Below the pieces are notes generated by a model, which worked only from the letters and a program-made list of their open reading frames with translations, was not told the origin of the DNA and did no database searches. 64,000 nucleotides of DNA from positions 186,001 through 250,000 of the forward strand of contig NZ_JAGETY010000007.1 in assembly GCF_017571525.1 (NCBI RefSeq), in the 5' to 3' direction. The position numbers and the translations under genes are program-made. How positions within the stretch are numbered: position 1 is the first letter of the stretch; every line of letters begins with the position of its first letter. The DNA comes from Hymenobacter sp. BT559 (GTDB lineage Bacteria > Bacteroidota > Bacteroidia > Cytophagales > Hymenobacteraceae). Shown in pieces: positions 25,601 to 32,461 of the stretch.

Positions 25601-27763
25601 ATTGGCCGAGCCGCCGGCCAGGCCATCGCCATAGCTGTCGCTATCCGTAAAGTTGATGTCAGCACCCTGCATCTGTACCACGAGCAGCAAGTCACCAGCC
25701 GCGATAGTGGTACCCGCCCCGCGGGCCGCACCAACTGTGATGGTGGTGCTAGTGCCACCCATCAAAGATTGGGTGCCATTGCTGGGGTAATAGGTATTAG
25801 GGTTGGTAGCAAGGCTAGCGGCCCCATCTCTGCCAGCCGTAGCGCAGTTGGCCGCCGTGCCAGCAGCCCCGGTCGGCGATACGGTGGTTGTAACCTGTGC
25901 GCTGGCTGCCGAGCCGTTGTTATCGGCCGCATTGGCATCGTAGGCATTGCTCGTGCTAGCGGCTGTGCCCATAGTGGTAGCCGTCGCTACGTAGCTCACC
26001 AGGTTGGTTACAGTGGCGCCGCTGGCAATATCCGCCGGGTTGAAAGTAACTATACCCGTGCTGGCATTATAGGTGCCGTTGGTAACCGTGACAGCATTGG
26101 CCGCTGGCTTGCTCGACAGATTCAGCGTCACCACGTCGTTGGTAGCCGTAGCAGGGCCAGTATTGGTAGTGCTGGCGTAGTAATACACGGTTTGGCCGGT
26201 TACGGCCGTGGTGGGGCCGCTAATAGTAGTTTGTACTTCGGCCTGCGAGCACCACGAGAATTGTGGGATAACAACAAATTGGAAGCCCGCATCGGTAGCA
26301 TTCACAATGTTTTTATACGTCAGCGTCAGGCGCGTAATAGCCTGCGGAAACGTAATAACTACGTTGTCGGCCGGATTGCTGGTGCTATTGTCAGTGGCCG
26401 TAACTACGTTACTGCCGCTATAGGTAGTAGCTGAACCGTTACTGACGTTGGCAGCCGGCAAGGTTATTTTGTTGCCGTTAGCATCGTAGCCATCGAAAGT
26501 CATCTGGTCGATGTAGCCCTGATTCGCCGCCGTGCTAAAATTGCGGTCTAGGTCGCCTACTGTTAAGGTAAAGTTTGTTAGCGGCTTGCTGAAAGTAAAC
26601 GTAACCGTCGAGGTCTTGGTATTACCCGTCGTATTATCATAGTCTTCCTGCCAGGCAATGCCTTTGCCAGGCAAACCATTTAAGTCTTGAACGTCGAGGC
26701 TCGATGTGGTGGCCGACGAGTTGGTAAATGGGTAAGCGCCTGGGCTAGCCACTACGGTCACACCATCCACGGTAATTGTGTTAGTAGTGCTGAAGCTTTC
26801 GCCAATGGCCCGACTCGTAAAATCGATAAGGCTGCGCTGGCCCGTGCCCGTGCCACAAGTGCCCAGGCTCACCGGGATGCCGTAACCAGCGGGAGCTGCG
26901 GCTCCGGTGTTGTCTTTAGCTGCGTAGTTAAATACAGCTGTGCCAAAAAAGCCCGCTACCGGTGCAAAAAACAAATTGTTGACATCGGCTAGCGCAATAG
27001 TTTGGCCTGCCGTCACGGCCATGCCGTTAAGCGACAATATCCCTGCCGAGGCATCGGGCAGGGTGTTGATGATATAGTTCTGAATAGTGTTGTTGGTGGC
27101 CGGCGTGCCAGCTAGGGGCAGCGACAAGCGCGTCGCCCCAAAGGTGCTCAGCAAAATTTGCGAGGTCTGGGCCTTGGCCGTGGTATTGGTCACGGCAATA
27201 TTGTAGGAGGCCACGTTTGACACAGCCCCGGTATTGTCAGTGACCGTGTACGTAAATGTAATGTTGCCTACAAAGTTGGCAGCTGGCTGAAAGGCGATAT
27301 TCGGGTAGTTTGTTGCATTAACTGCCTTGGTGCCCGCCGTCAGCTGAATGCGCGTAGTATTGTTACCGTTGGCATCGTAGGCATAGTACGTACCTTGCCC
27401 AGCTGCAGTAGTCGAGATGGTATACGTATAGGTAGTAACAGTATTACTCCCGCTTACGCTAGGGCTTGGAATATAAGCCAAGCCGGAATTGGGAGCCACA
27501 CTAGTATAGACATTGTTTGCAGTTGCTGCAGCCAGAATACCATACGTACGCTTGCCGCTAGGAGCAGCAGTGGTACGAGTTGGAGTAGCCGAGGTCCCAT
27601 CTTGCAGGCTAGGCTGGTATTCGTGGCGTTGGGCTTGGCTGCGGCCAGCCAAGATGAGCAGTAGGCTTAGTACAATGCTGAAGACTGCACTGCTAGGGGG
27701 CCAAAGCACACCTAGTGCCCATTTAGTGAGCCAGTGTTTGTTTAACAGTAGGGTTGGTCTCAT
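19649..27763 (-). CDS. Giant repeat-rich secreted protein with T9SS type A sorting domain
   Basis: The 2704-residue protein has a signal peptide ending near SQAQ (residue about 45) and cadherin-like segments (FVGNITFTYTVTDNTGAVSN) to about residue 310. A beta-sandwich region runs to about 510, followed by a first DUF11-like repeat (to about 640). A Gly/Asn/Thr-rich segment spans about 640-1150, and eight more DUF11-like repeats run to about 2250. Each repeat has the pattern GPxxAxxGxxVxYTxxxxNNGPxxAxxVxxTxxLPAGL and ends with a -ATTxxxxxNNxA- motif. The C-terminus (LSLYPNPA... then GTYHVLVTGTRADGSALRQTLRLTKE in two parts) is the type A sorting signal of the type IX secretion system. It is probably a surface adhesin or gliding-type matrix protein. 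Confidence 0.9.
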   Translation of the reverse strand: MRPTLLLNKHWLTKWALGVLWPPSSAVFSIVLSLLLILAGRSQAQRHEYQPSLQDGTSATPTRTTAAPSGKRTYGILAAATANNVYTSVAPNSGLAYIPSPSVSGSNTVTTYTYTISTTAAGQGTYYAYDANGNNTTRIQLTAGTKAVNATNYPNIAFQPAANFVGNITFTYTVTDNTGAVSNVASYNIAVTNTTAKAQTSQILLSTFGATRLSLPLAGTPATNNTIQNYIINTLPDASAGILSLNGMAVTAGQTIALADVNNLFFAPVAGFFGTAVFNYAAKDNTGAAAPAGYGIPVSLGTCGTGTGQRSLIDFTSRAIGESFSTTNTITVDGVTVVASPGAYPFTNSSATTSSLDVQDLNGLPGKGIAWQEDYDNTTGNTKTSTVTFTFSKPLTNFTLTVGDLDRNFSTAANQGYIDQMTFDGYDANGNKITLPAANVSNGSATTYSGSNVVTATDNSTSNPADNVVITFPQAITRLTLTYKNIVNATDAGFQFVVIPQFSWCSQAEVQTTISGPTTAVTGQTVYYYASTTNTGPATATNDVVTLNLSSKPAANAVTVTNGTYNASTGIVTFNPADIASGATVTNLVSYVATATTMGTAASTSNAYDANAADNNGSAASAQVTTTVSPTGAAGTAANCATAGRDGAASLATNPNTYYPSNGTQSLMGGTSTTITVGAARGAGTTIAAGDLLLVVQMQGADINFTDSDSYGDGLAGGSANGTSVTNNFTAGTYEYVTVASVSAGFSATTGGTITLATALRNSYSNAVATASTGQRTFQVIRVPQYTNAALTANLVPAPWNGTTGGIVALDVDGQLNLNGFTIDASGMGFRGGAGRKLNGTGTGTTPSTTTYRSSAGLNTGGTKGEGIAGTPRYVNDPTYAAANNALLDTQSTTTTGYPTLLPATLTDGYPSGDNGRGAPGNAGGGGTDGNPTSNNQNTGGGGGANGGRGGRGGNAWNSNQPVGGEPGAAFPAASSSRLILGGGGGAGTTNDGTGTPSSGFASSGAAGGGAVLVRTGTLTGTGSILANGANANNTVGNDGSGGGGAGGSILVTATYGQTATLTLTANGGTGGTNNGQGTQANPANHGPGGGGGGGVIFTNSVVAATATSNGAANGTTQPGTVAFGAEAGTIGVSNAAISNSIANSLTGATCVADVTTALMGPQTVSPGQPTGTYTATFTNEGPNSASTVTRTVTLPAGATNVVLPTGATLSGSTIDFGTATSLASGASNAFAFSFTPATSASGTVAITSNVMTAASQGTDTAPNTSTINATVAPVVDVTTTIAATTSSVAAGTASGTPKFTVTFSNTVANSTATGIMASVQLPAGLTNVAFPSGTAGSYNATTGLVTYPSVTSLTNGSPVTSVITFDAPATGPVVATSAVTTTTSEAGQTATNKATTSMAITPAFDLTTTLNGPASAVPGSEVTLAVTSTNSGPSAANATETLTLTSGLTNVYVSNGGVYNPATTTQSIVSNGVTYSVPAGSVVFPTIASLPAGQTVANSVSYTQPGTAFSPSAAVSTTTSGETTTANNTAYLNGAATSTLLANATAGAGTANAYTQITTTTPSTTVGGTVALTVTTGNNGPNAATGVQQTVQLLPGLQGSLSIGGSTTSTSSGNVITFTNGSASGTTYNTLTGVVIFPALANGSNGSASATSVSNTITFVAPATIGNNGQLLAMAAVATTNTDPVLADNVASVAITLVQSGDVATSISGPATSLPGQAVQYTASFVNNGPMTATSVVETAQLPAGLGTVSITDPATGTASSGASYNSTTGLVTFPTLTTDLPGASQVFNLSFTAPAQSLRVSSNVAATSADAAPANNSASVATTIGAADLATTVVGPATAAVGNAVTYSVNTTNNGVSTATNTVTTLQLASGFSAATLQVNGQTGTLSNGVITYTFASGATATYNTSSGLVTFPTVANLASGASAANYVTFVMPSPASGQTAGVASASSNLTDPLPTNNTSSVATSVAPTTTTIADITATVSAGSSTATVNSGIVFTASYANNGPDAANVVPTLQLLPGLTTSTLTLGGATASANGSTISFSNGASYNTTTGLLTFATIASQASGAAATTYTVTVTAPANGPVVATAATTSATTEPNTAAAQANDVQSVSVSVTPLFDEITTLAGPASAAVGNAVTYTVTALNNGPSLTSNATTQTVTLPAGVAPLTGSISNGGTYSSTSNTITWTIPAGQGTGTAGAVANSFTLTQPAGGVTVTANVSVSGESNTNNDVAYLNGATSPTATTVANQAPLAFAVVNTLQNAQSNEAGGLATGLLISPLNASDPENSFATAKYTIVSVPTNISGGTTNQGVLYYSSDGTTTGTYSAVVAGQTLTDAQSKTLRFKAAAGFVGNASFTYLTTDAASSTSPVVEYTIPVQPDVDAATYTLTPTKGGTNNPYVVGDVIAFTTDVNGAVNNATTASVYQTNGQLQTGSNITGGIASATAGAFTSTRTGVNSLADLGLTLQPDGRIVVSNPGTISNPNLRSGTYSVSVTTVDANGGVTTQTVTFVIPSNPLPVVLTAFTATTVQNRDAQLAWTTASETNSAYFDVERSFDGASYTTIGQVAAKGTSLVASTYALTDAGVANRATGAVYYRLKQVDLDGKAAYSPVRTVSFTKAASLALSLYPNPAQYATGLDLSQLPATGTYQVQLLDATGRVVRSASLSGGQVQSLDLHELASGTYHVLVTGTRADGSALRQTLRLTKE
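21010..24310 (-). repeat. Eight tandem DUF11-like repeats inside the T9SS protein
   Basis: Eight diverged units of about 120-150 codons lie head to tail. They begin near 24310, 23940, 23550, 23110, 22650, 22280, 21840 and 21410 on the minus strand. Each opens with a T-x-GPxxAxxG segment and includes YNxxTGLVTFPxxxxLxxG. A ninth, isolated copy is near 26240-25860. DNA repeats are too diverged for simple recombination but may disturb assembly. Confidence 0.75.
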
Positions 27764-28257
27764 ACAGCCAAGTGGCTAGGGTGAAAATAAAAATGAAAGC
27801 GGTCGGCAGGGGTGGCTTCTTTGAAAAGCTGGGCAAGTAGGCAGAACTAAACTGCTCACTTTAACGCACTACAAAACTAAAATTGGCCAGTAAAGGGAAT
27901 TGGAAAATTTCGGCGAATGCACACATTTACTGTCCGAACAGAAGCTGAACCATACTACGAAGTAAGATTTAATGCTGGATTTAGCTGCCAACCCGAAAAT
28001 GTGCTTTTTTAACCCTGTTTGGGTATTATTTCTCTGTTAAGTTGCCACTTGGTCGCGCTATCCGCAATCACCGACTACTGCGGTTTAAACTAATTTTTCA
28101 ACCAGCCGATTGAATGGTGTGAATTGAACTATTTATATCCTGTGCCTTGCTAACAGCTGTTTGTCTCAAAGGCCGTCGCTCAATTCAGGCACTTATTAAG
28201 AAAAAGGACGTTTAAGGTGTTGCGTATTTGCATCCAACTTTTTCTTGATTAGGTGCT
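27764..28257. other. Intergenic region upstream of the giant gene
   Basis: This 494-bp gap separates two divergent genes and is visibly more AT-rich than the coding DNA. It holds a minus-strand TAnnTTTG element at 27879-27872 that could drive the giant gene. On the plus side I see no convincing promoter, only T-rich stretches before 28258. No RNA gene or clear repeat was seen. Confidence 0.6.
27872..27879 (-). promoter_or_regulatory. -7 promoter element (TAGTTTTG) for the giant gene
   Basis: Plus-strand CAAAACTA gives TAGTTTTG on the minus strand, a full match to TAnnTTTG, about 109 bp upstream of the ATG at 27763. No TTG -33 is evident. Confidence 0.45.
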
Positions 28258-28653
28258 ATGAATATTCCCTTCCCTCCCCGTACTGTGCTAGCCGCAGCAC
28301 TGCTGGTAGCTAGTGGTTTTACACGTATCTCCGCTCACAGCTGGAGCAAGCCTATAATGGCCCCACCCGCCCTAGCCGCCGAGTTTGTGCGGGCATGTTC
28401 CAGCCGGCTTGACCTGACCGACGCGCAGCGTACTAGCCTGCGTGCCTATCTGGAGCAGGAAATTGTGTACATGAACGTGCAGGCAGCCAACCACACGGCC
28501 GCCGAAGTGGCCGAGCAAATACCAGCCGAGCGCGAGCAGCTGCAACGAGTGGCCGGGCACCTGCTGTCGCCAGGCCAACTGCGTCAATTCCGTGACTTGG
28601 AGGCCACCTCGCAAATGAGAAAATACCTGAAGCAGATGTCGCTGGGCGACTAA
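28258..28653 (+). CDS. Small secreted helical protein, unknown
   Basis: The 131-residue protein has an N-terminal hydrophobic signal (PRTVLAAALLVASGFTRISA). The mature part is predicted mostly helical with the segment LDLTDAQRTSLRAYLEQEIV and later LSPGQLRQFRDLEATSQ. This 'L-T-x-x-Q' pattern in paired helices resembles periplasmic Spy/CpxP-type proteins, which use LTxxQ motifs, but the match is loose and I do not claim the function. It is divergent from the giant T9SS gene and ends at a shared terminator with malQ. Confidence 0.6.
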   Translation: MNIPFPPRTVLAAALLVASGFTRISAHSWSKPIMAPPALAAEFVRACSSRLDLTDAQRTSLRAYLEQEIVYMNVQAANHTAAEVAEQIPAEREQLQRVAGHLLSPGQLRQFRDLEATSQMRKYLKQMSLGD

Positions 28654-28682
28654 GCGCAGCCAAGCCTACTAGCAGCAAAAAA

Positions 28683-28707
28683 GGCCGCCCAAACCGGGCG
28701 GCCTTTT
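28683..28707. terminator. Bidirectional terminator before malQ
   Basis: GGCCGCCC (28683-28690) pairs perfectly with GGGCGGCC (28695-28702), flanked by A6 on the left and T5 on the right. It lies between convergent genes. Confidence 0.9.
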
Positions 28708-28732
28708 TACATATTAGCTTGAAAGAGGAGGC

Positions 28733-31501
28733 TTAGTAGGCCGGGCCGCGGCCACTGGCCTCTACCAGCGCGCGCACCGGCTCGTTGAAGCCTACGGCGT
28801 CGTTGAGTTCTTCGAGGGTGAGGTGCAGGCGGTATTTCCAGAAATGCTGCGGGTTGCTGGGTACGTTGATTTGCTCGTCGTGTGGGTTGGCGCGGCGCAG
28901 GTTAGTGTCCATGCCCAGGAAATCCTGGAGCGGGAAAATGGCCCACATAGCTGGCGAGTAGAGGTGCTGGTTCAGCACTTCGCGCACCACCCAGGGCTCG
29001 CAGTAGTAGGGGGCTAGCTGGCGCCAGTGGCCCAGCGTGGTTTCGAAGAAGCGCTGGGTGCGCACACGGTCCTCTTCCCACCAGCCACGCAGGGTGCTCA
29101 TGTCGTGGCTGCCAGTGGTGACTACCGACAGGTAGGGCGCATCGTTGGGGTGGCCAAACTCGGTGGTGGGGTTGCTGGGCATACGCTGAATATTCAGGCC
29201 TAGTATGCCAAGCTGGTGCATCACGCCGGGCACCGAGGCGGGCACCATACCCAGGTCTTCGCCGCAAATGAGCATGTCGGTGGCGTAGCGCACGGCCGGC
29301 AGTTTCACCAGCCCCTGCTCGCGCCAAAACTCGTCGTGGCGGCGGAAGAAGAAGTCCACGTAGATGTCGTCGTAGAGCCGGCGGCTCTCGTCGTCGGCCA
29401 GTTCGGCAAAGCTGGCCGTCTTGTTCAGCGTAATGCGTGGGTGGTAGAAGTCATTGCCAGCGGGCAAAAACAGCACTTCATTTACAAAGTGATACAGGCC
29501 CGGCCGCACGCGCAGCAAAAACTCTTCGCGCTCGGGGCTAGCCGCAAGCTGCTCATCCACATAGGTTTCGATGAGGCGTTGGCTGCTCACGGCGGGCTTG
29601 AGCTGAATGGCGCCGTACTGGTCAGCTACCATAAACTCGTCAAGCACGGCCTGGGCGTCATTGCCAAAAGTGCGCTCCAGCAAGTGCCAGCGGATATAGG
29701 GCTCGCACAGCCGGCCGTAGTCGAACCACCCTAGCCGGCGCTGAATCTCGTCGCGGTGCAGCGGCAAGGCCGGCGAAAAGTGCCCAAGCAGGCCCTCGAC
29801 CGAATTGCCGGGCATTTCCCAGATGCGGAAGAAGCCCAAAATGTGGTCGATGCGCAGGGCGTCGAAATAGCGGGACAGGTGGCCCAGGCGCTGGCGCCAC
29901 CACAGGTAGTTGTCCTGGGCCATACGCTCCCAGTTGTAGGTCGGGAAGCGCCAGTTCTGGCCCGTGGTCGAGAAATCGTCCGGTGGGGCGCCGGCCTGCT
30001 GGTCCATGTGGTAAAGCTCGGGCTGGGTCCAGGCATCCACCGAGTGGCGGTAAATACCGATGGGCAGGTCGCCCTTGAGCACCACGCCGCGGCGGCGGCC
30101 ATAGTCTACGGCGGCGCGCAGCTGCTTGTCGAGGTGAAACTGCGTGAAGAAGTGCAGGCCAAACCCGTCGAAGTCGGGGCCGTGCTCGTCAGTAAGCTCG
30201 GCTAGGCCCACCGGCGCGTGAAACTCGCGGGGCCACTGGTTGAAGTCGGCCGTGCCGAAGCGCTCGCGCAGAGCCGAGAAGGCGGCGTACGGAATGAGCC
30301 AGTCGGCCTGCTCGGCCTTGAAGTGCTGAAACTCGGGGTCGGCCAGGAATTTCGCTTTCTCCTGCTTGTATAAGAGCTTGAGAAACTTCCACTTGGCATT
30401 CATTACGGCCTCGTAGTCTACAAAGTCCTTGGCGTTGAGCTCGGCCTTGAGGCTAGCCAGCGCGGCGCGGTCGGCCTTGTTCTTGAGCTCGGCAATGCCT
30501 TCAAGGTGCAGGTACTGCGGGTGCAGCGCAAACACCGAAATAGCGGCGTAAGGATACGAGTCGACCCATGTGTGCGTGGCCGTGGTGTCGTTGATGGGCA
30601 GAATCTGCACCAGGTTCAGGCCCGTTTTCTCGGCCCAGTCGATGAGCAATTTCAGGTCGCTGAACTCACCCACGCCCAGGCTCTTTTCGCTGCGGAGTGA
30701 AAAGACCGGCATGGCTACGCCGGCCCCGCGCCAGGGCTGCGCCGCGTAGCGGAAGCCCTCGTCGGCCAGCACCGTGAGGGTGCCGGGCTGGGCCGTGCCG
30801 GCGGGCAGCACGCGGTCGTCGCCGGTTTCGAGCTGCACCACGGCATGGCGCTCGGGGCTCCAGAGACCGTACTTGTAGCGCAGCTCGGCTTCGGGATTTT
30901 GGAGGGCTAGCTCGGCCCGCCACGCGGGGTAGGCGGCGTCGGAGAGGATGAGCGGGTGGGTGTTATCCCAATTGCCGAGGGCAGGGTCCGAGCCCAGCAC
31001 GCACAGCTGGTGGTGCGGGTCTACGCGCGGGGCCTCGAGCTGAAAGCGCACGCTGGGTGTCGGGACGGAGGTAGCTTTTTTACCCTTAGCGCCTTTCTTG
31101 GTGGGGGCGGGGCTAGCGGTGCCCTGGCCCGGCTGGTGGGCCGGCCGCCGAAATAAGGCCTTGGTAAAGGCGGCTGTAAAGAGCTCGTTATCAGCCTGGG
31201 CAGGCGCGCGCCAAAAGTCACGCACAGCCAGGTTGGTCGAGCTGGCCGGCACAGCTAGGGTGCGGTTTCCGCCCCATTCCCACACCACGCCCCCGCCCTC
31301 AAACAGCAGCACGTACTTATAAGTCACCTCGGCGTTGCCGGCTGGTACCTCCACCGTGGCGCTCCAGCGCGTGGTGGCTTCGTCGTAGGCCAGGGGCAGG
31401 GCGTGGGCCAGGTTCCAGTGGCCCAGGGCCGGCAAAGAGCCGCAAACCACCAGGCGCTGGCCGTAGGTGGTGCGGTAGGGGATAGAAAAAGTCAGCGTCA
31501 T
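28733..31501 (-). CDS. malQ: 4-alpha-glucanotransferase with two N-terminal CBM20 starch-binding domains
   Basis: The enzyme (922 residues) moves glucan chains between maltodextrins and releases glucose (GH77). Two CBM20-type modules lie at about residues 1-95 (LTFSIPYRTTYGQRLVVCGS, then LGHWN) and 130-240 (LGSDPALGNWDNTHPLILSD), joined by a Lys/Gly/Pro-rich linker. The GH77 barrel follows, with FDALRIDHILGFFRIWEMP carrying the catalytic Asp and LICGEDLGMVP carrying the acid Glu, plus SHDMSTLRGWW. The layout matches plant DPE2 and Bacteroidota amylomaltases acting on maltose and branched glucan. There is no signal peptide, so it is cytoplasmic. An upstream in-frame extension to 31618 is rejected because it is Arg/Pro-rich and MTLTFSIPY starts the CBM. 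Confidence 0.93.
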   Translation of the reverse strand: MTLTFSIPYRTTYGQRLVVCGSLPALGHWNLAHALPLAYDEATTRWSATVEVPAGNAEVTYKYVLLFEGGGVVWEWGGNRTLAVPASSTNLAVRDFWRAPAQADNELFTAAFTKALFRRPAHQPGQGTASPAPTKKGAKGKKATSVPTPSVRFQLEAPRVDPHHQLCVLGSDPALGNWDNTHPLILSDAAYPAWRAELALQNPEAELRYKYGLWSPERHAVVQLETGDDRVLPAGTAQPGTLTVLADEGFRYAAQPWRGAGVAMPVFSLRSEKSLGVGEFSDLKLLIDWAEKTGLNLVQILPINDTTATHTWVDSYPYAAISVFALHPQYLHLEGIAELKNKADRAALASLKAELNAKDFVDYEAVMNAKWKFLKLLYKQEKAKFLADPEFQHFKAEQADWLIPYAAFSALRERFGTADFNQWPREFHAPVGLAELTDEHGPDFDGFGLHFFTQFHLDKQLRAAVDYGRRRGVVLKGDLPIGIYRHSVDAWTQPELYHMDQQAGAPPDDFSTTGQNWRFPTYNWERMAQDNYLWWRQRLGHLSRYFDALRIDHILGFFRIWEMPGNSVEGLLGHFSPALPLHRDEIQRRLGWFDYGRLCEPYIRWHLLERTFGNDAQAVLDEFMVADQYGAIQLKPAVSSQRLIETYVDEQLAASPEREEFLLRVRPGLYHFVNEVLFLPAGNDFYHPRITLNKTASFAELADDESRRLYDDIYVDFFFRRHDEFWREQGLVKLPAVRYATDMLICGEDLGMVPASVPGVMHQLGILGLNIQRMPSNPTTEFGHPNDAPYLSVVTTGSHDMSTLRGWWEEDRVRTQRFFETTLGHWRQLAPYYCEPWVVREVLNQHLYSPAMWAIFPLQDFLGMDTNLRRANPHDEQINVPSNPQHFWKYRLHLTLEELNDAVGFNEPVRALVEASGRGPAY

Positions 31502-31650
31502 CAGCAAGCCAGATATAAGGCCGCAAGATACTGCCCCGCCGCCCGGCCAGGCCCCATCAAACTCGCCAGGCCAACGACGGGCGGGCCTGCGCCGTATGGG
31601 GGTACCTACTTCCTTCACCTGCGGCTCTCGGCCCCCACTTTTTTTTGCTG

Positions 31651-32388
31651 ATGCGTCACCTACTCCTTCTTGCCTTGCTGGGCAGCAGCCTGACTGCCGT
31701 AGCTGGTCCTCCGGGCTACCGCTCGCCCCGCCGTTTTCTGACCCCTAGCGGGCAGCCCTACCACCGCCAGCCGCTGCGCGTGACGGGAGGGCTAAACATC
31801 GCTTATTATAACGGCGACCTCACGGGTAAGCTCTCGAATAACACCTTTCGGGTGGGTATCAATGCCGGCATTGCCAAAACGCTCAGCCCGCACCTAACCC
31901 TCGTGGCCGACGTGAGCTACCTGCACCTGAAGGCTGTGGATGATTACCCCGAGCGGGGTTTCAGCTTCACCGCCGATAATGGGCTGCTGACGGGGCGCCT
32001 GCAATACAATATTTTTGCCGATAAGAGCCTGTATATCGGACCTACGCACAAGGAAATGCCCGTGCTGGTTTTTGTGGAAGCTGGCACAGGTTTCACGGTC
32101 TTCAACCCCAAAGCGGCGCAGTACAATGTACCACTGCTCCCCGAAGGGCGCAACACTTACCCAGCCCTGGCGGCAGTACTGCCTGTGGGCGGTGGTGTTA
32201 CCTTGCGGGCTAGTAAGAGCTTGGCTTTCACAGTAGAAGCGCTCTATTACTTCACCAGTACCGACTTGCTCGACGACGTTAGCCAGCGTGGTAACCCCGA
32301 CAAGCTGGATGACTTCGGCACGCTAACATTTAAGGTAGAGTATACGCTGGGTAAGCACCAGAAGAAGCCCCTTGTGCACAACGATTAA
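31651..32388 (+). CDS. Outer-membrane beta-barrel protein (DUF6089-like)
   Basis: The 245-residue protein has a signal peptide (MRHLLLLALLGSSLTAVAG) and a series of amphipathic strands: VTGGLNIAYYNGDLTG, then FRVGINAGIAKTLSPHL, then LTLVADVSYLHLKA, then LLTGRLQYNIFA, then MPVLVFVEAGTGFTVF and a final FGTLTFKVEYTLG. This is the pattern of small eight-strand OmpA/OmpW-like barrels common in Bacteroidota. No peptidoglycan-binding domain follows. ATG 31651 is preferred over TTG 31645. It is divergent from malQ and ends with its own hairpin terminator. Confidence 0.75.
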   Translation: MRHLLLLALLGSSLTAVAGPPGYRSPRRFLTPSGQPYHRQPLRVTGGLNIAYYNGDLTGKLSNNTFRVGINAGIAKTLSPHLTLVADVSYLHLKAVDDYPERGFSFTADNGLLTGRLQYNIFADKSLYIGPTHKEMPVLVFVEAGTGFTVFNPKAAQYNVPLLPEGRNTYPALAAVLPVGGGVTLRASKSLAFTVEALYYFTSTDLLDDVSQRGNPDKLDDFGTLTFKVEYTLGKHQKKPLVHND

Positions 32389-32400
32389 TGCGGTATAGCA

Positions 32401-32461
32401 GCCAGGAGCGGGTGCCCAGGTCAGTAAAATGATTGACTCCAGGCGCCCGTTCCTGGCTTTT
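32401..32461 (+). terminator. Terminator after the beta-barrel gene
   Basis: GCCAGGAGCGGGTGCC (32401-32416) pairs with GGCGCCCGTTCCTGGC (32442-32457), with one mismatch and one wobble, followed by TTTT. The loop is 25 nt. Confidence 0.7.

Noticed and set aside
31502..31618. N-terminal extension of the 4-alpha-glucanotransferase
   Set aside because: It is Arg/Pro/Gly-rich without homology, and the CBM20 domain begins right at the internal ATG 31501.
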